A DNA stretch of 5,380 bases from an uncultured Anaerobutyricum sp. (GCA_934317185.1 CAKREJ010000117.1:1-5380); one strand, 5' to 3'; numbered from the stretch's first letter, positions 1 to 5,284 are shown. Translations and numbers: made by a program. Notes: generated by a model not told the origin, from the letters alone.

Positions 1-920
1 ATAGCATCTGGGATATCCATCTCAGAAGACTCTACGATCTGGTCGATAAGAGCGTTCTGTGCAGCAGCCTTTGCCTGTTCTTCTTTAGCTGTAGCAAGCT
101 TCTCTTTGATATCATCCTTGTACTGTTCAAGAGTATCAAACTCTGTTGTATCCTGTGCAAAATCATCATCGATTGCTGGAAGCTGTTTTTCTTTGATTCC
201 AAGAACCTTTACATGGAATACTGCAGCTTTACCAGCTAAATCTTCTGCATGGTACTCTTCTGGGAAAGTAACTTCTACATCTTTCTCACCGTTAATCTCA
301 ACACCGATCAACTGCTCTTCAAAATTGTCAATGAATGTATGGGAACCAATCACTAACTGCTGATTCTCTGCTGTACCACCGTCAAATGCAACACCGTCAA
401 CAGTTCCAGCATAGTTAAGAGTAATAATATCTCCATCCTGAACTGCTCTGTCTTCTACAGTGATCTCTCTGGCGTTCTGTTCCTGTGCTTCCTTTAATTT
501 AGCTTCTACTTCTTCATCTGTTACATCAGCAGAATCTTTCTGTACGTCTAAACCTTTATACTGACCTAATTTAACTTCAGGCTTTAAAGCTACTTCTGCT
601 GTGAAAATGAAGTTCTGTCCTTTTCCAATCTGAGTTACGTCTACCTCCGGACGGGAAACTACATCAAGACCGCTCTCTTCTAATGCTTCTGCATATGCTT
701 CTGGCATAAGTTCGTTCGCTGCATCTTCATAGAAAACTCCTGCTCCGTATTCTTTTTCAATGATATACATAGGTACTTTTCCTTTACGGAAACCTGGCAG
801 ATTAAAAGAGCCCTTCTTCTTATTATAAGCTTTCTTCATTGCTGCATCAAACTTAGATGCCTCTACCTCGATAGTAAGCTTGGCCATATTATGCTCTAAT
901 TTTTCAACCTGTACGCTCAT
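1..920 (-). CDS. tig: Trigger factor, ribosome-associated chaperone and prolyl isomerase (3' end outside window)
   Basis: Trigger factor binds the ribosome at the nascent-chain exit tunnel, shields emerging polypeptides and has FKBP-type peptidyl-prolyl isomerase activity. I translated 306 codons from the ATG at 920 to the left edge, where the frame is still open. The N-terminal ribosome-binding domain carries the family signature GFRKGKVP at residues 43-50. The FKBP-like domain spans about residues 157-245, with DGDIITLNYAG and the IGSHTFIDNFEEQLIG stretch. The helical C-terminal chaperone domain starts at about residue 250 and is cut off; family members are usually near 430 residues, so about 120 are missing. 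The start is fixed by AAGGAGG at 931-937, 10 bases upstream. In Firmicutes tig is often followed by clpP and clpX, which would lie left of the window (family knowledge, not seen). It has its own promoter and is insulated from the SASP gene by a terminator. Confidence 0.97.
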   Translation of the reverse strand, partial: MSVQVEKLEHNMAKLTIEVEASKFDAAMKKAYNKKKGSFNLPGFRKGKVPMYIIEKEYGAGVFYEDAANELMPEAYAEALEESGLDVVSRPEVDVTQIGKGQNFIFTAEVALKPEVKLGQYKGLDVQKDSADVTDEEVEAKLKEAQEQNAREITVEDRAVQDGDIITLNYAGTVDGVAFDGGTAENQQLVIGSHTFIDNFEEQLIGVEINGEKDVEVTFPEEYHAEDLAGKAAVFHVKVLGIKEKQLPAIDDDFAQDTTEFDTLEQYKDDIKEKLATAKEEQAKAAAQNALIDQIVESSEMDIPDA

Positions 921-1011
921 TTTTTAGTATCCTCCTTAATATGTTCCTTATTTAAAGTTTATTCATAGTAAACTCACTTTGTATTTTAATTATATGAAAA
1001 CACATTTAAAC

Positions 1012-1040
1012 ATTATAACATGAGAAATATTCACTGTCTA
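1012..1040 (-). promoter_or_regulatory. Sigma-A-type promoter of tig
   Basis: On the minus strand there is a -35 box TAGACA (1035-1040; one mismatch to TTGACA), a 17-base spacer, and a perfect -10 box TATAAT (1012-1017). The -10 is preceded by TG one base away, an extended -10. Transcription would start near 1005, giving a leader of about 85 bases before the tig start codon. The surrounding DNA (about 940-1075) is very AT-rich. It fits a constitutive vegetative promoter; I see no operator or riboswitch-like structure in the leader. Confidence 0.75.
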
Positions 1041-1080
1041 TAAAAATTTAACGAAAAACTGATAGAAAAACATAGAAACA

Positions 1081-1118
1081 AGCCGTCTGTCCTCATTGTT
1101 TATATAGGACAGGCGGCT
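1081..1118 (-). terminator. Intrinsic terminator after the SASP gene
   Basis: Inverted repeat with 13-base arms (1081-1093 and 1106-1118), paired throughout with a single G-U wobble, around a 12-base loop. Read on the minus strand the stem is followed by a T-rich run (TTGTTTCTATGTTTTT). It lies 56 bases past the SASP stop codon and 41 bases upstream of the tig -35 box, so it ends the SASP transcript and separates it from tig. On the plus strand no T-run follows, so it appears to act in one direction. Confidence 0.88.
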
Positions 1119-1174
1119 CGTTCTTACGGTATTCTGATTTCAGTAAGGGACTTTCTCTAAAGAATCAGCAAAAC

Positions 1175-1396
1175 TTATCGGCTCTGACCAGCCATCTCCT
1201 CTTCCTGTTTCTTAATCATTTTACGAACCATTTCTCCTCCGATGGAGCCGGCATCTCTCGCAGTTATATCTCCGTTATATCCCTGTTTTAAATTCACACC
1301 AAGCTCATTGGCTACTTCCATTTTAAAACGGTCCATTGCGTCTCTTGCTTCCGGTACTTCTACTCTGTTAGATGAAGAATTTTTATTACTTGCCAT
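1175..1396 (-). CDS. Alpha/beta-type small acid-soluble spore protein
   Basis: This is a 73-residue DNA-binding protein of the forespore. The family coats spore DNA, changes its conformation and protects it from UV and other damage, then is degraded at germination by the GPR protease. Residues 24-61 carry the family core: MEVANELGVNL (26-36), GYNGDITARDAG (39-50) and SIGGEMVRKMI (51-61). The GPR-type site should be around E27-V28 (family knowledge). The N-terminus is a polar Asn/Ser-rich tail and the C-terminus is charged, both usual. The start is supported by GGAGGT at 1404-1409, seven bases upstream of the ATG. The gene stands alone between the HAD phosphatase, 143 bases upstream, and its own terminator, as expected for a monocistronic sporulation gene. 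I cannot tell which ssp paralogue it is. It is good evidence that the organism makes endospores. Confidence 0.95.
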   Translation of the reverse strand: MASNKNSSSNRVEVPEARDAMDRFKMEVANELGVNLKQGYNGDITARDAGSIGGEMVRKMIKKQEEEMAGQSR

Positions 1397-1464
1397 TGTC
1401 TTTACCTCCGTAATGAATCTTCAATTGAATACCGTAATCCTATTGTGTGCAGATTATAGAGAAA

Positions 1465-1471
1465 TATAATG
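1465..1471 (-). promoter_or_regulatory. Candidate forespore (sigma-G-like) -10 element of the SASP gene
   Basis: CATTATA on the minus strand fits the CATNHTA type of -10 element known for forespore sigma-G promoters. It lies about 68 bases upstream of the SASP start codon, giving a leader of roughly 60 bases. The -35 is not convincing: GTATT at 1493-1497 resembles the sigma-G type but the spacing of 21 bases is too long. A vegetative-type TATAAT also occurs nearby on the minus strand, without a good -35. The call rests mainly on the gene class. Confidence 0.3.
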
Positions 1472-1539
1472 GCAAATACAGGAATCTTTTGAAATACTTT
1501 CGAGAATTAGTCCTCTTTTGCTGCACTTTTATTTCACGC

Positions 1540-2202
1540 TTATTCTACTCCTATTAAAGAAAGAATTTCGTTCGGTTTTTTTATGATTATTTTAGCTCCA
1601 TGCTCTTTTAAGAATTCCTCACCACGAAATCCCCAGTCACATAAGATTTCATCCATTCCACTGTTTCGTGCCGTTTCAATATCTACATCAGAATCACCGA
1701 TATAAACAGAGCTTTCTACTACACTTCCAAGCTCTTTTAAAGCTTCTCTTACTGTGTCCGGAGCTGGTTTTTTACGAATTCCTTCACTTTCTTTTTCGCC
1801 GATTGCAACGGAAATCATCCCTTTAAAATATATTTCATTTAATTCTTTTACTGCAAAATCTGCCTTATTAGAAACAATCGCAATCTTAATGTTATGTTCT
1901 TTTAAAATATGCAGGAGTTCCATAATCCCTTCATACGTTTTTGTGGTATCATTACAGTGTGCTCCGTAATGCTCTTTAAATAAAGCAAAAACCTCTTCAA
2001 AGTTCGGATCATCTTTTCCTCCCGGAATTGCCCTCTGGATAAGCAGCAAAATTCCATTGCCAACAAATCTTCGGACTTCATCCAACGTACGTTCCGGATA
2101 GCCAAAATGACGCATCGCATAGTTTACACTGTTTTTTAAATCTTCTAATGTATCAAGTAATGTTCCGTCTAAGTCAAATACCACAGTGTCTTTTTTATTC
2201 AT
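1540..2202 (-). CDS. HAD-family phosphatase, phosphoglycolate phosphatase-like
   Basis: This 220-residue cytosolic Mg-dependent phosphatase belongs to the haloacid dehalogenase superfamily, Gph/PGMB-like group. All four HAD motifs are visible: motif I DLDGT at 10-14 (D10 nucleophile, D12 acid/base), motif II S111-N112, motif III K145 in KKPAPD, and motif IV GDSDVD at 169-174 (D170, D174). The region between about residues 18 and 85 forms the helical C1 cap that selects the substrate. Length is normal for Gph. The substrate cannot be read from the sequence: 2-phosphoglycolate, pyrophosphate (PpaX-like), beta-phosphoglucose or other small phosphoesters are possible. The ribosome site is weak (AAAGGAT-like, 12-15 bases upstream), which suggests translation partly dependent on the upstream gene. 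It lies 57 bases downstream of the alpha-hydroxy-acid dehydrogenase with no terminator between them, so co-transcription is likely. Confidence 0.9.
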   Translation of the reverse strand: MNKKDTVVFDLDGTLLDTLEDLKNSVNYAMRHFGYPERTLDEVRRFVGNGILLLIQRAIPGGKDDPNFEEVFALFKEHYGAHCNDTTKTYEGIMELLHILKEHNIKIAIVSNKADFAVKELNEIYFKGMISVAIGEKESEGIRKKPAPDTVREALKELGSVVESSVYIGDSDVDIETARNSGMDEILCDWGFRGEEFLKEHGAKIIIKKPNEILSLIGVE

Positions 2203-2259
2203 ATTTTAAATTCCCATCCTTTTTTAATTTATCATCCATGCTATCTTCCACACTTACAA

Positions 2260-3282
2260 TTACATAGGACGGTACAGCATACTTCGATTAATATCTTTGA
2301 CAGAAGCTGCTCCGCACATCGCCATCGTGTCAGAGAGTTCTGCAGCAAGCTTCTCAACATAAAGCTTTACGCCCTCTTCGGCTCCACCGTACACGGCCTG
2401 TACAAATGGTCTTGCAATAAGCACAGCATCTGCTCCCATCGCTAATGCCTTAAAAATATCTGTTCCCTGACGGATACCACCATCTACAAATATCTTCATC
2501 CTTCCCTGATTCCACTCTACAATTCTTTCTAACACTTCTGCTGTTGCCGGTGTCTGGTCAAGCACTCTTCCACCATGATTCGATACAACAATTGCACTTG
2601 CTCCCGCATCCAGTGCCTTTTTAGCTCCTGCTACTGTCATAATTCCTTTTATGATAAAAGGAATTCCCGCTGCATTCACGATTTCAGCAAGCTGTTCTAC
2701 CGTTTTACTTCCTGCCGGTGGATTTAGATTTTTAAGGAACGGCAGACCCGCTGCGTCGATATCCATCGCAACCATCTTAGCACCAGACTCCTGTACCATA
2801 TTCATCTTTTCACGGATTGTCTCAATATTCCACGGCTTTACCGTTGGAATTCCCTGTCCATGATTTTTCCGGATTGCTGCCGTTGCCGCTTTAAACACAT
2901 CCGGATTTGTACCATCACCTGTAAATGCCGCAATTCCATTTGCAGCACAGGCAGATACTAAAATATCATTATATGCCAAATCATCATACTTATCTCCGTA
3001 ATGAAGCTTCATCGCTCCAACCGGTCCTGCAAAAAATGGATATGCGAACTTCTCTCCGAATAATTCAATGCTGGTATCCGGTGTTACGTTCTCACAAATG
3101 GTATCCATGTTAATACGGATATCTTTCCATGCGTTATAATTTCTCACAGCAACATCGCCCACGCCTTTTGCACCCGGTCCCGGCATCTGATTCTTACAGG
3201 CTCTTCCATCACACTGTGGACAAACCTTACAATATGGTCCGATCTGTGTTCTTGCGTTCTTCATAACCTCTTCATATGTCAT
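2260..3282 (-). CDS. FMN-dependent alpha-hydroxy-acid dehydrogenase/oxidase (lactate or glycolate oxidase family) with N-terminal cysteine cluster
   Basis: A 340-residue flavoprotein expected to oxidise an L-2-hydroxy acid such as lactate or glycolate to the 2-keto acid, by hydride transfer to FMN in a TIM barrel. Visible family marks are K212 in IIKGIMT, the catalytic pair H236 and R239 in VSNHGGRVLD, the FMN-phosphate loop DGGIRQGTD (267-275), and ARP near 290-292. The K-to-H spacing of 24 residues equals that of plant glycolate oxidase as I recall it. The segment between the barrel Asp (about D174) and K212 is short, so the mobile loop 4 of glycolate oxidase is largely missing. The N-terminus differs from classical members: C18, C21, C24 and C29 form CxxCxxCxxxxC followed by MPGPGAKG. 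Start: GGAGGT at 3291-3296, eight bases before the ATG. It is probably first in an operon with the HAD phosphatase. Natural substrate and electron acceptor are unknown; in an anaerobe it need not use oxygen. Confidence 0.9.
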   Translation of the reverse strand: MTYEEVMKNARTQIGPYCKVCPQCDGRACKNQMPGPGAKGVGDVAVRNYNAWKDIRINMDTICENVTPDTSIELFGEKFAYPFFAGPVGAMKLHYGDKYDDLAYNDILVSACAANGIAAFTGDGTNPDVFKAATAAIRKNHGQGIPTVKPWNIETIREKMNMVQESGAKMVAMDIDAAGLPFLKNLNPPAGSKTVEQLAEIVNAAGIPFIIKGIMTVAGAKKALDAGASAIVVSNHGGRVLDQTPATAEVLERIVEWNQGRMKIFVDGGIRQGTDIFKALAMGADAVLIARPFVQAVYGGAEEGVKLYVEKLAAELSDTMAMCGAASVKDINRSMLYRPM

Positions 3283-3360
3283 ACCATTATACCTCCAATT
3301 TGTTGTAGTAAAATATCCTCAGCAATCCATCCAAAGCGTGCTTCTTTACATTTCCAAGAT

Positions 3361-3429
3361 TCAAGAATGCCCCGGCATTCTTGCTGCGAGATGTGCAGAG
3401 ATGGGAGTCATCTCACATCTGATATACAT
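3361..3429 (-). CDS. Possible 22-residue leader peptide ahead of the alpha-hydroxy-acid dehydrogenase
   Basis: ATG at 3429 is preceded by GGAGGTG (3438-3444) at ideal spacing. The frame reads MYIRCEMT, continues for 22 codons and stops with TGA at 3361-3363, at the base of a strong stem-loop. The start region is the left copy of a 30-bp direct repeat, whose other copy opens a second mini-ORF with the same first eight residues. I do not recognise the peptide. Against translation: the ribosome site also falls in the spacer of a possible promoter (3432-3460), in which case it would not be transcribed from that promoter, and a mobile repeat can carry a frame by chance. Confidence 0.3.
   Translation of the reverse strand: MYIRCEMTPISAHLAARMPGHS
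3362..3383. repeat. Perfect 10-bp inverted repeat (stem-loop)
   Basis: CAAGAATGCC (3362-3371) and GGCATTCTTG (3374-3383) are exact inverse complements separated by two bases, so the practical fold is an 8-9 bp stem with a small loop. No T-run follows on either strand, so it is not a standard intrinsic terminator. It overlaps the last codons of the 22-residue mini-ORF and directly adjoins the stem-loop at 3389-3420. Confidence 0.85.
3389..3420. repeat. 12-bp bulged stem-loop adjoining the inverted repeat
   Basis: AGATGTG (3389-3395) pairs with CACATCT (3414-3420), and AGATG (3399-3403) pairs with CATCT (3409-3413), leaving a 3-base bulge (3396-3398) and a 5-base loop. With the stem at 3362-3383 it forms a two-hairpin block of about 60 bases, reminiscent of REP/BIME-type palindromic units. 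The right arm is part of the 30-bp direct repeat. Confidence 0.75.
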
Positions 3430-3435
3430 TATTTA
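3406..3435. repeat. 30-bp direct repeat, copy 1
   Basis: This copy matches 3509-3538 at 29 of 30 positions; the only difference is at position 25 (T here, A there). The spacing between starts is 103 bp. The conserved part includes AGTCATCTCACATCTG followed by ATATACAT. In this copy the repeat overlaps the right arm of a stem-loop (3389-3420) and the start codon of the mini-ORF at 3429. Confidence 0.9.
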
Positions 3436-3460
3436 TACACCTCCATTGCTAAAAAAGCAA
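3432..3460 (-). promoter_or_regulatory. Candidate promoter of the dehydrogenase-phosphatase operon
   Basis: Minus-strand -35 TTGCTT (3455-3460), a 17-base spacer, then -10 TATAAA (3432-3437). Transcription would start near 3425 and leave a leader of about 140 bases containing both stem-loops. A small hairpin (ATTGCT/AGCAAT, 3445-3461) overlaps the -35. The same bases include the GGAGGTG that could serve the mini-ORF at 3429, so the promoter and ribosome-site readings compete unless transcription enters from upstream. Confidence 0.4.
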
Positions 3461-3532
3461 TTCACCTGATGTACTATTTTTTATACTATCACCACCTGTA
3501 AAAAAGAAAGTCATCTCACATCTGATATACAT
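3449..3532 (-). CDS. Doubtful 27-residue mini-ORF directly after the AI-2E permease
   Basis: ATG at 3532 lies nine bases past the permease stop codon, in the second copy of the 30-bp repeat. It reads MYIRCEMT, then diverges into a Phe/Gly/Ser-rich tail and stops with TAG at 3449-3451. There is no ribosome site in front of the ATG, although ribosomes finishing the permease could restart here. Shared coding of the first eight residues follows directly from the DNA repeat, so it is not independent evidence of a gene. Confidence 0.12.
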   Translation of the reverse strand: MYIRCEMTFFFTGGDSIKNSTSGELLF

Positions 3533-3538
3533 AATTTA
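3509..3538. repeat. 30-bp direct repeat, copy 2
   Basis: Second copy of the repeat at 3406-3435, ending three bases before the last base of the permease stop codon region (stop at 3542-3544). Unlike copy 1 it is not followed by the stem-loop arms, so it looks like a partial or solo end of the larger repeat unit, or the product of a short duplication around an insertion. Confidence 0.9.
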
Positions 3539-3541
3539 AAC

Positions 3542-4729
3542 TCAATCTTTATGATGGTATTTTTCTTCGTACTCTGTAATCATAGTCTGCCTTTTATGTT
3601 TTCTAAGTCCTCGATACACAAGCTTTCTTATAACATCATAAATAACGGCAAACAATGGTACTCCGATAACCATACCGACAACTCCCCACATTCCTCCAAA
3701 TAAAAGGATGGCAAATAATACCCAAAAGCTTGAAACTCCTGTCGTATTTCCGAGAATCTTCGGTCCGATCACATTTCCATCAAGCTGCTGTAATACGAAA
3801 ATAAACACAATGAAGTACAGACAATGCATTGGATTTTCTAAAAGCAACAGCAGACCACACGGAATCGCCCCGATAAACGGTCCAAAAAACGGAATAATAT
3901 TTGTAATTCCGATAATCACACTAATAAATGCCGGTGCTTCAAATCCCATGATCGATGTACCTGCAAAACATAAAAGTCCGATAATCGCAGAGTCGATAAT
4001 CTTTCCTACTAAAAATCCATTAAACATCTTATCTGTATAACGGATCTCTTCTTCAATAATTCCTGCCCACTTATCAGAAAATACTCCATGTAAAATAAGA
4101 CCGGCCTGTGCACCAAACAGCTTCCTGCTCCCCAGCAAATATGCAGAAATCAAAAATCCAAGAGAAATATTCTTAAGAACTCCCAGCACTCCAAAAACCT
4201 GCACACTTAAGCTGTTTATGATACTCTGCACCTTCTGAATCGTATCAACATTCAACAGGCTGTTGATATGACTCTCTGCCTGACTGGAAAATTCCTCAAA
4301 ATACGCCTGTAATTCCGGCTGATTCTCAAGCATATGCTCAATCCAATTATTAATCACCGTAAGCTTTTGCGGAACCATCTCTATAATCCTCATCACACTG
4401 TCCCACACCTGCGGAATAATCATCATAATAACCAGCCATACAATCGCCAATGCCACACATAATGAGATTACGATCGCTATGAAACAAATAAATCTTCTTC
4501 CCTTTCCTCTGGCCTTTGGAAAAATCTGAAACAGCTTTTCCTCTATCTTATTACACAAGGGAGCCAGAAGATACGCAATTGCCGCACCATATAAAAATGG
4601 TTTCAAAATTCCGGTAATACCTTTTAGCAGTTCAATAATAACCCTCATTTTAAACAATACAAATGCACATAAAATTCCTGATGCCAGTATTGCCGCTCCG
4701 GTAATCCCTATCTTTAAATACCTCTTCAT
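3542..4729 (-). CDS. AI-2E-family (TqsA/YtvI/PerM-like) membrane permease
   Basis: A 395-residue integral membrane protein of the AI-2E transporter family. Characterised members export autoinducer-2, act as Na+/H+ antiporters or take part in sporulation, so the substrate is open. Hydrophobic segments lie near residues 7-27, 38-57, 79-105, 176-199, 239-262, 265-295, 300-316 and 333-367. A long amphipathic extracytoplasmic stretch (about 107-172), without cysteines, separates TM3 and TM4. Family marks are the IIPFFGPFIGAIP segment (278-290) and LDGNVIGPKILG (316-327), followed by a Gly-rich pair of helices. The C-terminus is basic and charged. I chose the ATG at 4729 because AAGGA (4737-4741) lies seven bases upstream and the first TM then starts normally; a GTG at 4783 would add 18 polar residues but has no ribosome site. 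It is transcribed from its own promoter, and no clear terminator follows it. Confidence 0.9.
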   Translation of the reverse strand: MKRYLKIGITGAAILASGILCAFVLFKMRVIIELLKGITGILKPFLYGAAIAYLLAPLCNKIEEKLFQIFPKARGKGRRFICFIAIVISLCVALAIVWLVIMMIIPQVWDSVMRIIEMVPQKLTVINNWIEHMLENQPELQAYFEEFSSQAESHINSLLNVDTIQKVQSIINSLSVQVFGVLGVLKNISLGFLISAYLLGSRKLFGAQAGLILHGVFSDKWAGIIEEEIRYTDKMFNGFLVGKIIDSAIIGLLCFAGTSIMGFEAPAFISVIIGITNIIPFFGPFIGAIPCGLLLLLENPMHCLYFIVFIFVLQQLDGNVIGPKILGNTTGVSSFWVLFAILLFGGMWGVVGMVIGVPLFAVIYDVIRKLVYRGLRKHKRQTMITEYEEKYHHKD

Positions 4730-4859
4730 ATCATCATCCTTCACCAGCCATACGCTTCCTTTCTTCAGATGTCTCCTGTACACTTTCTGAAAACAATCTT
4801 CTACTATTATAATCCCCAGAAAAAAACAAATGAAACACCTTCTTTTGTGTCAATACACT

Positions 4860-4888
4860 AGTATACCCCACCACAACAAAATTTACAA
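4860..4888 (-). promoter_or_regulatory. Candidate sigma-A promoter of the AI-2E permease
   Basis: Minus-strand -35 TTGTAA (4883-4888) and -10 TATACT (4860-4865) with exactly 17 bases between. Transcription would start near 4853, giving a leader of about 120 bases. Downstream there is a TTGACA (4848-4853) and a TATAAT (4806-4811), each without a partner at normal distance. The long palindrome begins only five bases upstream of this -35, so it probably abuts or shapes the promoter. Confidence 0.5.
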
Positions 4889-4892
4889 TATT

Positions 4893-5174
4893 ACTATTTA
4901 GTTCATTAGAGGCGGACGAACCCCGGAAATAAAAGAATCCTTATTTGTTGAAGAAAACGGACGAAAAATAAAAAAGTATATAGTAGCATCTGTGCCAGTA
5001 GTCGCTGCGCATTGAATGTTCGCAAGAAAGCTCGCATTCAATACTTGCTCCGAGGTCACATCTGCTACTATATACTTTTTTATTTTTCTGTTTTTTCATC
5101 AATTCTTCAAATAAGGATTCTTTTATTTCTGCGGTTCTCGTCTGTTGCTAAATTGAAGATGAGAACTAAATAGT
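4893..5174. repeat. 282-bp imperfect long palindrome, MITE-like or REP-like element
   Basis: Nested inverse-complementary blocks share one centre near 5030. The outermost is a perfect 12-bp pair (4893-4904 with 5163-5174). Next comes a looser block, with TTAG, GACGA and ACC in matching order (4906-4923 with about 5133-5154). Then there is a perfect 22-bp pair (4926-4947 with 5108-5129), a poorly matched stretch, a perfect 26-bp pair (4963-4988 with 5063-5088) and a perfect 8-bp core pair (5011-5018 with 5035-5042). No ORF of useful size is present. The terminal inverted repeats and lack of coding capacity suggest a miniature non-autonomous element; I see no clear target-site duplication at the ends. 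An alternative is a decayed composite of two repeats, or a structural RNA. Confidence 0.8.
4963..5088. terminator. Hairpin core of the palindrome with T-rich tails on both strands
   Basis: The 26-bp arms contain an A-rich run on the left and a T-rich run (TTTTTTATTTTT) on the right. A transcript crossing in either direction would therefore form a GC-richer inner stem (AGTAGCA/TGCTACT and the ATTGAATG core) followed by U-rich RNA, the layout of a bidirectional intrinsic terminator. This is inferred from geometry only. If active it would shield the permease promoter from whatever lies to the right. Confidence 0.4.
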
Positions 5175-5262
5175 GTGGGAAGGAAGAGGGGGAGAAGACG
5201 GAACGAATTGGCTGTTTTGATAGATTATAGATTAATGCTATGTGAATCTTCTTCTGTTTTTG

Positions 5263-5284
5263 ATAATATTTCGCTGAATATTAT
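5263..5284. promoter_or_regulatory. Operator-like dyad ATAATATT-N6-AATATTAT
   Basis: Perfect 8-bp inverted repeat with a 6-base spacer (TCGCTG). Its size and symmetry suit a site for a dimeric helix-turn-helix regulator, but the arms are pure A/T, so chance is a real alternative. It would have to regulate a gene right of the window, or the permease from a distance. Confidence 0.3.

Noticed and set aside
106..363. Plus-strand open frame of 85 codons inside tig
   Set aside because: It is antisense to clear trigger factor coding sequence, has a low-complexity Ser/Thr-rich translation and no ribosome site.
1902..2120. Second minus-strand frame inside the HAD phosphatase
   Set aside because: Out-of-frame shadow of a gene with all four HAD motifs; its translation has no recognisable features.
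2651..3113. Plus-strand open frames opposite the dehydrogenase
   Set aside because: Antisense to a conserved enzyme, with no ribosome site or family resemblance.
3362..3538. CRISPR-like array because of repeated and palindromic sequence
   Set aside because: Only two copies of the repeat occur, with one 73-base interval and no regular spacers or cas genes.
3708..4040. 110-codon plus-strand frame opposite the permease
   Set aside because: Antisense to conserved AI-2E motifs; the composition reflects the hydrophobic codons of the opposite strand.
4806..4853. TTGACA (4848-4853) and TATAAT (4806-4811) as a promoter for the permease
   Set aside because: The boxes are 36 bases apart, twice the workable spacing, and neither has a good partner. 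TTGTAA-N17-TATACT just upstream fits better.
4822..4853. Weak ACAC/GTGT hairpin followed by seven Ts in the permease leader, as a terminator or attenuator
   Set aside because: The stem is only four or five base pairs, AT-containing, with a loose loop; too weak to call.
4886..5182. Target-site duplication flanking the long palindrome
   Set aside because: The bases just outside the 12-bp terminal arms (ATT on the left, GTG on the right) do not match at any short length that I could see.
5260..5284. TTGATA ... TATTAT as a plus-strand promoter
   Set aside because: The spacing is 13 bases, too short for a sigma-A promoter.
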